Shown one piece after another: positions 25,066-32,956 of a DNA stretch of 64,000 bases. The position numbers and the translations under genes were made by a program. Each line of letters opens with the position of its first letter. The first letter of the stretch is position 1. Under the pieces are notes generated by a model. The model saw only the letters and a program-made list of their open reading frames with translations. It searched no databases and had not been told where the DNA came from. This DNA is from CALMEH01 sp964548225 (GTDB taxonomy: Bacteria > Acidobacteriota > Blastocatellia > Pyrinomonadales > Pyrinomonadaceae), in contig CAZJQP010000013.1 in assembly GCA_964548225.1 (NCBI GenBank), positions 8,432 through 72,431 on the forward strand, in the 5' to 3' direction.

Positions 25066-28000
25066 TCACTTTTGCCCGAATCGAAACCACCCATTTATGC
25101 GGTAACTTTCGAGCGGCAATGTAAAAATCATTTTCGTTCCGGTATTTTTGTCTGATTCAAATCGCAAATCTCCGCCGATTTCTTTGGCGCGGGTTTGCAT
25201 ATTTGCCAATCCGCGACCACCGAGCGATTTCGTGTCCGACTTATTTTCACTTGAAAAACCTTTTCCATCGTCAAAGATTTCAGCAATTAGATTTCCGCGT
25301 TCAAGGCGAATTTTGAGCGAAGCATTTTGACATTCGGAATGACGCGCCGAATTGTGAACGGCTTCTTTGAAAATCAGATATAGATTGCGTTTTTGTTCGG
25401 CTGAAAGATGCAGACGATTTAATTCCGTCGGAGATTCAACGCTCCAATGAACGCCTTTTGTTGAGAGCGTATCGGCGGCAAATGAGCAAACACGGTCAAC
25501 AACCGATTCAATCGAATCTTTTCTGGGGTTGATTGCCCAAACAATATCGCTCATCGAATCAACCAAACCGCGTGCATCAGAAGCAATTTGCGTCAGACGT
25601 TTTGCCGAATCGGGATTTGAATCGCCGTTTTGTTGTTTAACGATTTCCGAAAGCATTGAAATCCGCGATAAACTTGCGCCGATGTCGTCGTGCAAATCGG
25701 TGGCAATTCTCGTTCGCACTTTTTCGAGTTCAAGACGACGCTGAAACCGCAAACGAAGCAGATAATAAATAATTGCCACCACCAAAAGGCTTCCCAACGT
25801 CAAAAACCACCAGGTTTTCCAAAACGGCGGCGCGATGCGAAACATAAAAATTGCCGGATTCACACTTGTCAAACCTTGCGAATTGACGGCGCGGACAAAA
25901 AAACGATATTCGCCTGCCGCCAGATTTGAATAATTCACCGTTCGTTCGGGCGTTGGCTTGCTCCAATCGTTGTCCGCGCCTTCGAGTTTGAATTGATAAC
26001 GAATTTGTTCGGGCGAAGCAAAACCGACGCTGAAAAAATCTATCTGTAAATTGTTTTGTGCGTAATCCAAATCGAGTTTGCCGATTTGCGGTTCGCCGAG
26101 TTCGGAAACTTTTTGTTTTTCGCCCGCAATTCTAAGTCCGGCAATTAAAATCGGCGGTGCGGCAAGCGGTTTATCTGCTTTTGGAAAAAGGCGCGAAAGT
26201 CCGTTTCGCGTTCCAAACCATAACGCGCCGGTTTGGTCGCGCAAAGCCGTCGTAACAAAATCATCTGCCAAACCGTCAAGCGTTGAAAGATGTAAAATTT
26301 GATTTGTTTCCGGCGAAATTCGGTCAATTCCGCGCACCGTTCCGACATAAATTCTGCCCAAATTGTCTTCGGTCAAAGCGCGGGCATTGTTGCTTGAAAT
26401 GCCTTCAATTTTTCTGAAAACAGGCTTTTCCGACAAAACATTTTCGACAACGTGAACGCCGCTGTCGGTGGTTGTCAACCAGAGTTTTCCGGCACGATCA
26501 AGATGAAGTGCAGTAATAAAACCCGGCGGAAGATTATCGGATTTTGTAAAGACTTGAAATTTCCCGTTTTTGTAACGCGCCAAACCGCCGTGATAAAAAC
26601 CAATCCAAAGATTTCCGTTTTGGTCTTCGCAAAATGCCGACGGCGATTTTCCGTTTGGGAAATTTTCCGCTTCGCCGAATTTATAAATTTTATTTTCCGC
26701 CCGCCGCCACAGATTCAAGCCTAATTCGGCGGTTTTCGATGAGCGCAAACTTATCCAAACATCGCCCCGCGAATCTTCAAAAAGCCGATAAAATGCGCCG
26801 TTTTTAAATTCTTCGCCGCTTTCAAAAATCGCCGCCGGTTTTGCCTTTGGCAAATCTTCGATTTGTTTTGAAGCATCGAACCGGAACAATTTTTTTTCGG
26901 TTAGAAACCACCAAGCTCCCGCCGAATCGAGAAATGAAATGTTTGAAGTCCAAAGCGGTGCGCCGCGATTTTCGCCAAGATCGGGCGATGCGGAAATAAA
27001 TTTTTCGCCGTTAAAACGACTGACAAACCAATCGCCTTCAGCCGTAAAAATTTCGCCTTTTTTGTTCTGATAAATTGCCGAAATATCGGCGCGTCCCAAA
27101 CCGTCGGCTTTTGTGAAGGTTGAAAAACCGTCGGTTATGAGTTTAAACACGCCGCTCATACTTGCGAGCCAAAGATTTCCGTTTTCGTCTTCGGCGATGT
27201 CTGTCAAAAAGTCGCCGATGCCGTTTTCCGCGCCGAAATTTCGGAAGGTTTGCCCATTGAAAACCGTCAAACCGCCGTTGGTTACAATCCAAATCCGCCC
27301 GTCAGCCGTTTGATGAAAAGCGACGACAATTTGACCGTTTAAACCGTCAGCCGTTGTGAATTTAACTATTTCGCCGGCGTTTTCGGGTAATTTATTTTTG
27401 ATATTTTCGGCAAAAGGGCGCGGCGCGGCATTGGTTTCCGGCTTCAAAACATAAATTCCGTCTTGCGAAGAAACCCAGATTCTCCCTGCTTGGTCGGAAA
27501 AAACGTAAGTTGCGTAAGTTCTCACGGCAGTCGGCGGCGGAGTTGTGTAAAAAGCGAGAATTCTTCCGTCTTTGGCAATCCGCAAAAGTCCGCGATTGGT
27601 CGTCATCCAGAAAGTTTTTTCTTTGTCTTCAATAATTTGAAAAACCGAAGTTTTTATTCCATCCGGCAAAGAAATCGGAAACGGCACGGCGGAAAATTTC
27701 CCTTCTTTTTCTTCGATTCGGCGCAACCCGAAATCGCCGATAATCCATAAAATTCCGTCGCTGTCTTCAAACATTTTGCCGGAAATATTTTCGTAAATTT
27801 TTTCGGCGTTAAGCATTGGAAAATTATCCGCGTCCGATTCGGTTACAGGTGTTTTTGCGTCGAAACGATAAACATCGCCGTCTTGTCCGATGACCAAATA
27901 ATCGCCGTTTCGTCGTTCGATAAAATCAAACATACTCGCGGTAGTTGCGCCATTGAGTTTATAATTTGTAAAACGATAACCGTCAAACCGCGAAAGACCG

Positions 28001-28101
28001 TCGCGTGTGGCAAACCAAAGAAAACCGCGCGAATCATAAAAAAGACGATTAACCGCACCGCTTCCAAGCCCGTCGGCAGTCGAAAAAGAGCGCACCGGCA
28101 A
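25066..28101 (-). CDS. Reg_prop/Y_Y_Y two-component sensor kinase with disrupted 5' end
   Basis: The 1011 visible residues contain about a dozen Reg_prop beta-propeller repeats (SRGFLWFATRDGLSRFDGYR; ALWFGTRNGLSRLF), a Y_Y_Y domain (IRYQFKLEGADNDWSKPTPE), one transmembrane helix (FLTLGSLLVVAIIYYLL), a HisKA_3 phosphoacceptor (ATDLHDDIGASLSRISMLSE) and an HATPase domain ending GGRGLANMQTRAKEIGG. The first possible start in the intact frame is the TTG at 28101, with no ribosome site. In frame upstream lies an export signal (KIFLFLVLLFAKAAGEG), then a 138-base insertion carrying one in-frame TAA, then an ATG at 28350 overlapping the coaD stop. I infer that the original start was 28350 and that the insertion broke it. 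Whether a functional protein is still made is uncertain. Confidence 0.85.
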   Translation of the reverse strand: MPVRSFSTADGLGSGAVNRLFYDSRGFLWFATRDGLSRFDGYRFTNYKLNGATTASMFDFIERRNGDYLVIGQDGDVYRFDAKTPVTESDADNFPMLNAEKIYENISGKMFEDSDGILWIIGDFGLRRIEEKEGKFSAVPFPISLPDGIKTSVFQIIEDKEKTFWMTTNRGLLRIAKDGRILAFYTTPPPTAVRTYATYVFSDQAGRIWVSSQDGIYVLKPETNAAPRPFAENIKNKLPENAGEIVKFTTADGLNGQIVVAFHQTADGRIWIVTNGGLTVFNGQTFRNFGAENGIGDFLTDIAEDENGNLWLASMSGVFKLITDGFSTFTKADGLGRADISAIYQNKKGEIFTAEGDWFVSRFNGEKFISASPDLGENRGAPLWTSNISFLDSAGAWWFLTEKKLFRFDASKQIEDLPKAKPAAIFESGEEFKNGAFYRLFEDSRGDVWISLRSSKTAELGLNLWRRAENKIYKFGEAENFPNGKSPSAFCEDQNGNLWIGFYHGGLARYKNGKFQVFTKSDNLPPGFITALHLDRAGKLWLTTTDSGVHVVENVLSEKPVFRKIEGISSNNARALTEDNLGRIYVGTVRGIDRISPETNQILHLSTLDGLADDFVTTALRDQTGALWFGTRNGLSRLFPKADKPLAAPPILIAGLRIAGEKQKVSELGEPQIGKLDLDYAQNNLQIDFFSVGFASPEQIRYQFKLEGADNDWSKPTPERTVNYSNLAAGEYRFFVRAVNSQGLTSVNPAIFMFRIAPPFWKTWWFLTLGSLLVVAIIYYLLRLRFQRRLELEKVRTRIATDLHDDIGASLSRISMLSEIVKQQNGDSNPDSAKRLTQIASDARGLVDSMSDIVWAINPRKDSIESVVDRVCSFAADTLSTKGVHWSVESPTELNRLHLSAEQKRNLYLIFKEAVHNSARHSECQNASLKIRLERGNLIAEIFDDGKGFSSENKSDTKSLGGRGLANMQTRAKEIGGDLRFESDKNTGTKMIFTLPLESYRINGWFRFGQK

Positions 28102-28190
28102 TCCTTCACCAGCCGCTTTTGCGAAAAGTAAAACTAAAAAGAGAAAAATTTTACCGCTAAACTTAAAAATAAATCGTAAATTTATTTTAG

Positions 28191-28330
28191 TAAGTGAACA
28201 GAATAATTTTGTAAAAGTTTTGAGTCCCTGCTTCAGCAGGCTGTCCGCCAGCGAAGCGCGGCGGACAAAAGCCGCCTCAAGGCGGGACTCAAAACTTAAC
28301 CGAACATTTTAATTTAATTCTGTCCACTTA
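28191..28330. mobile_element. MITE-like element, copy 1, inserted in the sensor-kinase signal peptide
   Basis: The element spans 28193-28328 between TA duplications (28191-28192, 28329-28330). Its ends are inverted repeats, AGTGAACAGAATAATTTT and AATTTAATTCTGTCCACT. The middle is a GC-rich double hairpin (GTCCCTGCTTCAGCAGG, then CCGCCAGCGAAGCGCGGCGG). A second copy lies at 31023-31163. No coding sequence is present; TA duplication suggests mobilisation by an IS630/mariner-type transposase elsewhere. Confidence 0.75.
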
Positions 28331-28349
28331 CTTTGCACTGCTTTAAACA

Positions 28350-28874
28350 TTAAGATTTCCCGATTTTTTCGCGCATTTTCGCTTCGACAGTGCGCGGAAT
28401 CAAGCCTTCGATGCGACCGCCGAGCGTGAAAACTTGCTTCATCAAGTTTGAAGAAACGTAAGAATATTCCTCAGCCGCCATCAAAAAGACGGTTTCAATC
28501 TGCGGTTCGAGCCGCCGATTCATCAAAGCCATTCGGAGTTCGTATTCATAATCGGCAACCGCCCGAATTCCGCGAATAATCGCCACCGCGCCCGTTTTTC
28601 GCGCAAAATCCGCCGTCAAACCCGAAAAACTGTCCACAATCAACTCACAATTTTCGTTTTCAAGCTCCGGCAAAATCTCCGCAATCATCGCACACCTTTC
28701 CTCGACGGAAAACATCGGATTTTTCTCAGGATTATTCAAAACCGCAATGACAATCTCATCAAAAAGCAACAAACTCCGCTTAATAATATCAAGATGTCCA
28801 TTCGTCAAAGGGTCAAACGAACCCGGAAAAATCGCCCGCCGAAGATTATTTTTCTGTTTTTCTTTCTCGCTCAT
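28350..28874 (-). CDS. coaD: Phosphopantetheine adenylyltransferase
   Basis: From the ATG at 28874 the product has 174 residues. It carries the nucleotidyltransferase signature FPGSFDPLTNGHLDIIKRS, then NPEKNPMFSVEERCAMI, IIRGIRAVADYEYELRMALM and YSYVSSNLMKQVFTLGG, all characteristic of CoaD, which transfers AMP from ATP to 4'-phosphopantetheine in coenzyme A synthesis. The cytoplasmic enzyme is usually a hexamer. A few extra charged residues (MSEKEKQKNN) precede the core. Its stop TAA overlaps an ATG by one base that appears to be the original start of the sensor kinase gene downstream. Confidence 0.95.
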   Translation of the reverse strand: MSEKEKQKNNLRRAIFPGSFDPLTNGHLDIIKRSLLLFDEIVIAVLNNPEKNPMFSVEERCAMIAEILPELENENCELIVDSFSGLTADFARKTGAVAIIRGIRAVADYEYELRMALMNRRLEPQIETVFLMAAEEYSYVSSNLMKQVFTLGGRIEGLIPRTVEAKMREKIGKS

Positions 28875-28980
28875 CAATTCCGCCAAATCACGATTATTTT
28901 TCGCTAAGTTTCGATTCTTTTTACCATTAAAACCCGATTTGTCATAATCACCAACTCGCAAAAAACTGATTTTTTAGAAA

Positions 28981-29352
28981 TTAAAAATGATTTTTTACGA
29001 ATTAAAAATGATTTTTTACGAATTAAAAATGATTTTTTATGAATTAAAAATGATTTTTTATGAATTAAAAATGATTTTTAATTAAGACAAANNNNNNNNN
29101 NNNNNNNNNNNNNNNNNNNNNNNNNNNNNNNNNNNNNNNNNNNNNNNNNNNNNNNNNNNNNNNNNNNNNNNNNNNNNNNNNNNNNNNNNNNATCATTTTT
29201 AATTCAATAAAAATGACTTTTAATTAAGACAAAATCATTTTTAATTCAATAAAAATGACTTTTAATTAAGACAAAATCATTTTTAATTAAGGAAAAATGA
29301 TTTTTAATTAAGGAAAAATGATTTTGTCTTAAAGAAAAATGACTTTAAATTA
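28981..29352. repeat. A/T-rich tandem array with 21-bp period, interrupted by an assembly gap
   Basis: Units AATTAAAAATGATTTTTTAY recur at 28983, 29004, 29025, 29046 and 29067, exactly 21 bases apart. After the gap related units continue, partly on the other strand (ATCATTTTTAATTCAATAAA), and end with three GAAAAATGATTTTTAATTAA-like units also 21 bases apart (29291, 29312, 29333). No gene is seen between 28875 and 29485. Confidence 0.9.
29092..29191. other. Assembly gap of 100 Ns
   Basis: Exactly 100 undetermined bases lie inside the tandem array. The round number suggests a scaffold gap of unknown true length, so the array may be longer than shown. Confidence 0.98.
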
Positions 29353-29485
29353 AGGCAATCAAATTTTTGCCGCAATATTTCTCACTTTTTTGAACTTCTT
29401 GAGTCATCAAAACGAAATATTTTTATCCGCAAAATTCAATTTGATCTTATCGAAAAATGATCGTATTTTTGATCAGAAACGAATT

Positions 29486-29587
29486 ATGAACACCTCATTT
29501 AAAAGATGCGAAAATACAAAAGTCGAATGGCTTACGCCGCCTGAACTCGTTAAAAAATTGGGAGTATTCGACCTTGACCATTTATAA
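29486..29587 (+). pseudogene. Truncated phage-type Dam (N6-adenine) methyltransferase remnant
   Basis: From the ATG at 29486 only 33 residues are encoded, ending in a stop 20 bases before a repeat element. The sequence VEWLTPPELVKKLGVFDLDH matches the N-terminus of the phage DNA N6-adenine methyltransferase (Dam) family, which typically reads W-x-T-P-P-x-L-x-x-x-L-G-x-F-D-L-D-P. Everything after this block is missing, so the gene is dead. Insertion of the neighbouring element may have removed the rest. Confidence 0.6.
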
Positions 29588-29603
29588 CTCAACTTAAACA
29601 ATA

Positions 29604-29932
29604 CAGCCTCGTTCACGAGGCTTTCCGCCAAAGGCGGCAATTAGCCGCGTCCATTTATGGCGCGGTCAGTTACAAAGCAATTTCCTGAAGGGCGTTTTAA
29701 CGTCCTTTTTCTTCGGCTTGAGCCGTTATTTGTAAAAAATACAGAAATACGCACGAAGTAAGTGTCCGTTTTTTTTTCACGCTTACTTCGTGTGCGTTTC
29801 CGCATTTTTTTTATAGCTAAAGCCGAAGAAAAGGACGTTAAAACGCCCTTTGGTTTTAATTTAACGCCAAACCGCGCCGTGAACGGACGCGGTTAATTGC
29901 CGCCTGCGGCGGAAAGCCCGATAAATCAGGCT
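29604..29932. mobile_element. Transposase-less derivative of the RAYT/IS200-type element (copy A)
   Basis: The left half reads AGCCTCGTTCACGAGGCT, a CCGCC hairpin, GCGTCCATTTATGGCGCGG and GGGCGTTTTAACGTCC; the right half is the same series inverted (GGACGTTAAAACGCCC, CCGCGCCGTGAACGGACGCG, AGCCCGATAAATCAGGCT). These are the blocks that flank the transposase gene at 31316-31750. Here the centre carries only a hairpin (ACGCACGAAGTAAGTGTCC / CACGCTTACTTCGTGTGCG). No gene is encoded between 29588 and 30000. Confidence 0.75.
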
Positions 29933-30000
29933 AAAAACCAAATTTGCGTAAGATAAATTATAAATTCAAAGTGTCCAAATTACGGCAGAAATTTTTATTT

Positions 30001-30204
30001 TTAAGAAGTAATTTCGTGAACAATAAATTCCGCGACGTTAAACTCCGTATCAAAAATCCAATCGTTTTCCTGCAAAAGTTTTTTCAATGCCTCATCTTCC
30101 GTTTCGACATTTTCAACTATTCCTATAACTTGCAGATTTTCTACATTTTTGCCATTTGGTGAAATAGTTTCGCCTTCGGGCGTAATAAAAATAAATTTCT
30201 TCAT
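30001..30204 (-). CDS. Small protein coupled to the DpnI-like gene
   Basis: The 67-residue product (MKKFIFITPEGETISPNGKN) overlaps the end of the DpnI-like gene by four bases (ATGA), so both are made from one message. It is acidic, with an alternating pattern (VIGIVENVETEDEALKKLLQ) and a C-terminus FNVAEFIVHEITS. In pneumococcal DpnI loci a small gene of unknown role, dpnD, follows the endonuclease gene in the same way. The position is the same, but the sequence resemblance I can see is weak, so I leave it unnamed. Confidence 0.65.
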   Translation of the reverse strand: MKKFIFITPEGETISPNGKNVENLQVIGIVENVETEDEALKKLLQENDWIFDTEFNVAEFIVHEITS

Positions 30205-30974
30205 TTCGTAATTTTTCGATATTTTCCTCTTGAAACAAATTCAATAATATTCATATCGCGCAAAACTTGTAATTGTTGCCGAATTTTGTCTTTCACGAAA
30301 TTATTGTCCGGATGTTTTGCTTTAAGCTCTTCTGCAAAATTATAAAATTCTTGCAATGAAAATTCAGTTGATTTAATTTTGTCAAGACACTTTAAAATGT
30401 CTAAAGTCCAGCCTTTTGCCTTCGGCTTTTCGTTTCTTAAGAAAACCGTTTTGCCCCAAGTTTTAAGAACATTATTTCTTTCTGTAACAACGGAGTTTTT
30501 AACAAGAAAGATTCGTCCTAACTCAGGAATTTGTTGCAAATCAATATTACAACCTGTCCAACCTGCGCGTCTTGCAGTTTCGGCTAAAGGTTTTCTCTTT
30601 TCAATTATTTCGGGTTGAAAGAAATGTTTCGGGATAATCAGAAAATCATTTACAAACCAATCTTTTCTACTGTAAGTAAGAAAGAAAAAGTTAGGATTGG
30701 CGGTTGAGTTTATTCTTTCAATCATTGAAGAATAAGCACCGTCATTTATTTTTTTGCCGAGCTTTCCGTTCTTGCTTTTAAGTTCAAAATCTTCATCACA
30801 AAAACTACAAAAGAAATCGGCAACCGGCTGATTATTCGGATATTCTTTGATTTTATCTTGTCCGCAATTTGGGCAATATGAATTTTCTTTAACCCAATTT
30901 TCAGTTAAAACTCTGGCGATTTGGGAAAAATTTTTGTATGAATCAGCTAAAGTTAAGTTAAATTTAAGATTCAT
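30201..30974 (-). CDS. DpnI-like methyl-directed restriction endonuclease (cuts G-m6A-TC)
   Basis: The 257 residues match DpnI along the whole length from memory of that protein: SYCPNCGQDKI, PVADFFCSFCDEDFELKSK, INDGAYSSMIERI, NPNFFFLTYSRKDW, RKPLAETARRAGWTGCNIDL, and the C-terminal winged helix VKDKIRQQLQVLRDMNIIEF. The catalytic PD-(D/E)XK set is D in ADFF and E-L-K in FELKSK; four cysteines form the zinc site. DpnI cleaves GATC only when the adenine is methylated. It therefore excludes DNA from Dam-positive hosts or phages and implies that this organism does not methylate GATC. It is coupled to a 67-residue partner and sits among mobile elements, consistent with horizontal transfer. Confidence 0.92.
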   Translation of the reverse strand: MNLKFNLTLADSYKNFSQIARVLTENWVKENSYCPNCGQDKIKEYPNNQPVADFFCSFCDEDFELKSKNGKLGKKINDGAYSSMIERINSTANPNFFFLTYSRKDWFVNDFLIIPKHFFQPEIIEKRKPLAETARRAGWTGCNIDLQQIPELGRIFLVKNSVVTERNNVLKTWGKTVFLRNEKPKAKGWTLDILKCLDKIKSTEFSLQEFYNFAEELKAKHPDNNFVKDKIRQQLQVLRDMNIIEFVSRGKYRKITK

Positions 30975-30980
30975 ATTTTT

Positions 30981-31022
30981 CTATTGAAAATCCCGAATAT
31001 CCTTAAAAGATTTGTCTTTAAG
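30981..31022 (-). pseudogene. Decayed duplicate of the 3' end of the radical-SAM gene
   Basis: On the minus strand this stretch encodes KDKSFKDIRDFQ and a stop, nearly identical to the C-terminus of the gene at 31937 (KEKPFKDIRDFQ). The shared DNA CTTTTAAGGATATTCGGGAT is unmistakable. A little more of the duplicate (reading ATDK, as in FTDK) may continue at 31164-31180 on the far side of the MITE. No other part of the gene is present here. Confidence 0.65.
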
Positions 31023-31163
31023 TAAGTGGAAAAAATAATTTTTAGAAAGTTTTGAGTCCCTGCTTCAGCAGGCTTTCCGCCAGCGAAGCGCGGCGGAAAG
31101 AAGCCGCCTAAAGGCGGGACTCAAAACTTAAACAAACATTTTTAATTTAATTTTGTCCACTTA
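31023..31163. mobile_element. MITE-like element, copy 2
   Basis: The same element as at 28191-28330: TA duplications at 31023-31024 and 31162-31163, ends AGTGGAAAAAATAATTTT and TTTAATTTTGTCCACT, and the core GAGTCCCTGCTTCAGCAGG plus CGCCAGCGAAGCGCGGCGG. It has no coding sequence. Confidence 0.75.
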
Positions 31164-31202
31164 CTTATCAGTAGCTGATTTTACAAAATTTTAATTATTT
31201 TT

Positions 31203-31878
31203 AGGCGGCTGAAAGCCGTCTTTCCGCGTTTCGCGGCAATTAACCGCGTCCGTTCACGGCGCGGTCTGCGATTGGTAAATAATTTTAGGGCGTTTTAACG
31301 TCCTTTTCTTCGGCTTTAGCCTTTCTCATCATCATCATTTGTAATCTTTTCCAAACGCTCGTGAGTTGTGCCTTTTTTGTGATGCTCTTTTTGGTTCAAA
31401 ACGTAATTTATCACCCATTGCAAATCTTTTGTGCCAAAACTGACGATGCCGTAACCGCGTTGCCATTGCAATAATTTGTGATTTGATTCGTGGTTAATAT
31501 GAAATGAACTCGCGCCTTTTAATTGTCCAATCCATTCGCTCATTTTAATTGTCGGCGGCGGACTGACAACGATATGAATATGGTCTTCAATGCCGCCAAT
31601 CGCGTGAAAATAAACTTCCGGCATTTCGATGATTTTATGTTTTAGGAATTGATAGAGTTTTGTTTCGATGGCAGGTTTGATTAACGGCAAATTTGATTTA
31701 GTGTGCCAAGTTATATGGAAATTTATCTCGGAATAAACGCTGTCGGGCATAGTTTTGATTATGGCTAAAGCCTTTTGCAAGGACGTTAAAACGCCCTTTT
31801 TCATTTTATCGTCTTTTGACCGCGCCATAAATGGACGCGGCTAATTGCCGCTTCGCGGAAAGCCTCGTGAACGAGGCT
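31203..31878. mobile_element. IS200/RAYT-type element carrying its own Y1 transposase (copy B)
   Basis: The transposase gene is flanked on the left by GGCGGCTGAAAGCCGTC, CGCGTCCGTTCACGGCGCGG and GGGCGTTTTAACGTCC, and on the right by GGACGTTAAAACGCCC, CCGCGCCATAAATGGACGCG and AGCCTCGTGAACGAGGCT. These hairpin blocks are the same as in the two transposase-less copies at 29604 and 54204. The transposase stop codon lies within the GGCTTTAGCC part of the left block. Confidence 0.8.
31316..31750 (-). CDS. Y1 (HUH) transposase, IS200-like / REP-associated
   Basis: I choose the ATG at 31750 (MPDSVYSEINFHITWHTKSN), because the extra N-terminal residues from 31828 are encoded by the flanking repeat. 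The product has 144 residues. The HUH metal-binding pair is in GGIEDHIHIVVSPPP and the nucleophilic tyrosine in WVINYVLNQKEHHKK, both diagnostic of the Y1_Tnp family. Such enzymes cut single-stranded DNA at hairpins. The hairpin-rich flanks and transposase-less copies show that it mobilises, or has mobilised, this repeat family in the genome. Confidence 0.93.
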   Translation of the reverse strand: MPDSVYSEINFHITWHTKSNLPLIKPAIETKLYQFLKHKIIEMPEVYFHAIGGIEDHIHIVVSPPPTIKMSEWIGQLKGASSFHINHESNHKLLQWQRGYGIVSFGTKDLQWVINYVLNQKEHHKKGTTHERLEKITNDDDEKG

Positions 31879-31936
31879 AAAATCAGACAATTATTTTACG
31901 ACTTCGTAAAAATGCAACTAAATAATGGCATAGATT

Positions 31937-32956
31937 TTACTGAAAATCCCGAATATCCTTAAAAGGTTTTTCTTTATCGGTAAAATCAGGACGATAATAA
32001 AATGATGCGGCTTCATATTCTTGGACGAAACCTTCTTCAAAACCTAAATCTTCTAAAATTTCGAGCGCGGAAAACCATTCGCGTTCGGAGATTCGGCGCG
32101 AAAGTAAAATGTATCTGTCGTCCGTTGCGGCTTTGTTTGTGGCGTAGTATTGCGCCATCAAACTTATCGCAACTTTTGGCGATAATTCGTCTCGAATCCA
32201 GCGCAGATTTTCTTCGATTCCGGCTAAATCGTTGGGCAAAACTAACATTCTAACGACCAAACCGCGTTTTAATAAACCGTCTGCGCCGTAGATTAGATTT
32301 TCGCCCGTTTGCCGAAACATTTCTTTGATGGCTTTTCGCGCAAAATCGGTGTAATTACGCACTTTTGAGAATTGAAAACCGGCATCGTTTTCCGAATATT
32401 TGAAATCGGGCAGGTAAATATCAATAATTCCGTCCAATAATTGCAAAACTTCGACCGAATCATAAGCGTTTGTGTTATAAACAATCGGCAGACGCAAACC
32501 TTTTTCCGCCGCAATGAGAATTGCACAAGCCATTTGCGGAACAAAATGCGTCGGCGAAACAAATCCGATGTTATGACAGCCTTTTGCTTGCAATTCCAAC
32601 ATCATTTCTGCCAATCTTTCGTGCGTGATTTCGTTTTTCTTTTGCTCTTTCCAAGTTTGCGAGATTTGATAGTTCTGGCAATAGACACAACGCAAATTGC
32701 AGTTGCCGAAAAAGATATTTCCCGCGCCGTTTTTGCCCGACAAAACAGGTTCTTCGCCAAAATGTGCAGTGTAAGATGAAACTATCGGCAAACGTCCCGA
32801 ATAGCAAGCGGCGATTTCGTCTTTCAAACGATTATTTCCGCAATCTTTCGGACAAACGGTGCAGGATTCAAGCAGGTTTTCGAGTTTTTCGACTCTTTTT
32901 TTCAGGTTCCCGCTTTCCAATAATTCCAGATAACGCGGTTCTTGGGGTTTTTCCAT
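31937..32956 (-). CDS. Radical-SAM protein of the PflX type
   Basis: From the ATG at 32956 (AAAGGTGG just upstream) the product has 339 residues. A cysteine group CTVCPKDCGNNR precedes the radical-SAM C-x-x-x-C-x-x-C site in NIFFGNCNLRCVYCQNYQIS; an SAM-binding region and SPTHFVPQMACAI follow. This arrangement is that of the PflX/COG1313 family, iron-sulfur proteins related to pyruvate-formate-lyase activase, whose substrate is not established. Its first 89 bases overlap the 3' end of the DUF2721 gene in another frame. It closes a minus-strand run that begins with the winged-helix genes. Confidence 0.85.
   Translation of the reverse strand: MEKPQEPRYLELLESGNLKKRVEKLENLLESCTVCPKDCGNNRLKDEIAACYSGRLPIVSSYTAHFGEEPVLSGKNGAGNIFFGNCNLRCVYCQNYQISQTWKEQKKNEITHERLAEMMLELQAKGCHNIGFVSPTHFVPQMACAILIAAEKGLRLPIVYNTNAYDSVEVLQLLDGIIDIYLPDFKYSENDAGFQFSKVRNYTDFARKAIKEMFRQTGENLIYGADGLLKRGLVVRMLVLPNDLAGIEENLRWIRDELSPKVAISLMAQYYATNKAATDDRYILLSRRISEREWFSALEILEDLGFEEGFVQEYEAASFYYRPDFTDKEKPFKDIRDFQ

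Noticed and set aside
29390..29485. Upstream extension of the Dam remnant from an ATG at 29390
   Set aside because: The extra 32 residues show no family similarity, whereas the Dam-like sequence begins at the ATG at 29486.
31751..31828. N-terminal extension of the Y1 transposase starting at 31828
   Set aside because: These codons lie in the flanking repeat that also occurs without a gene at 29.6 and 54.2 kb, so the ATG at 31750 is preferred.
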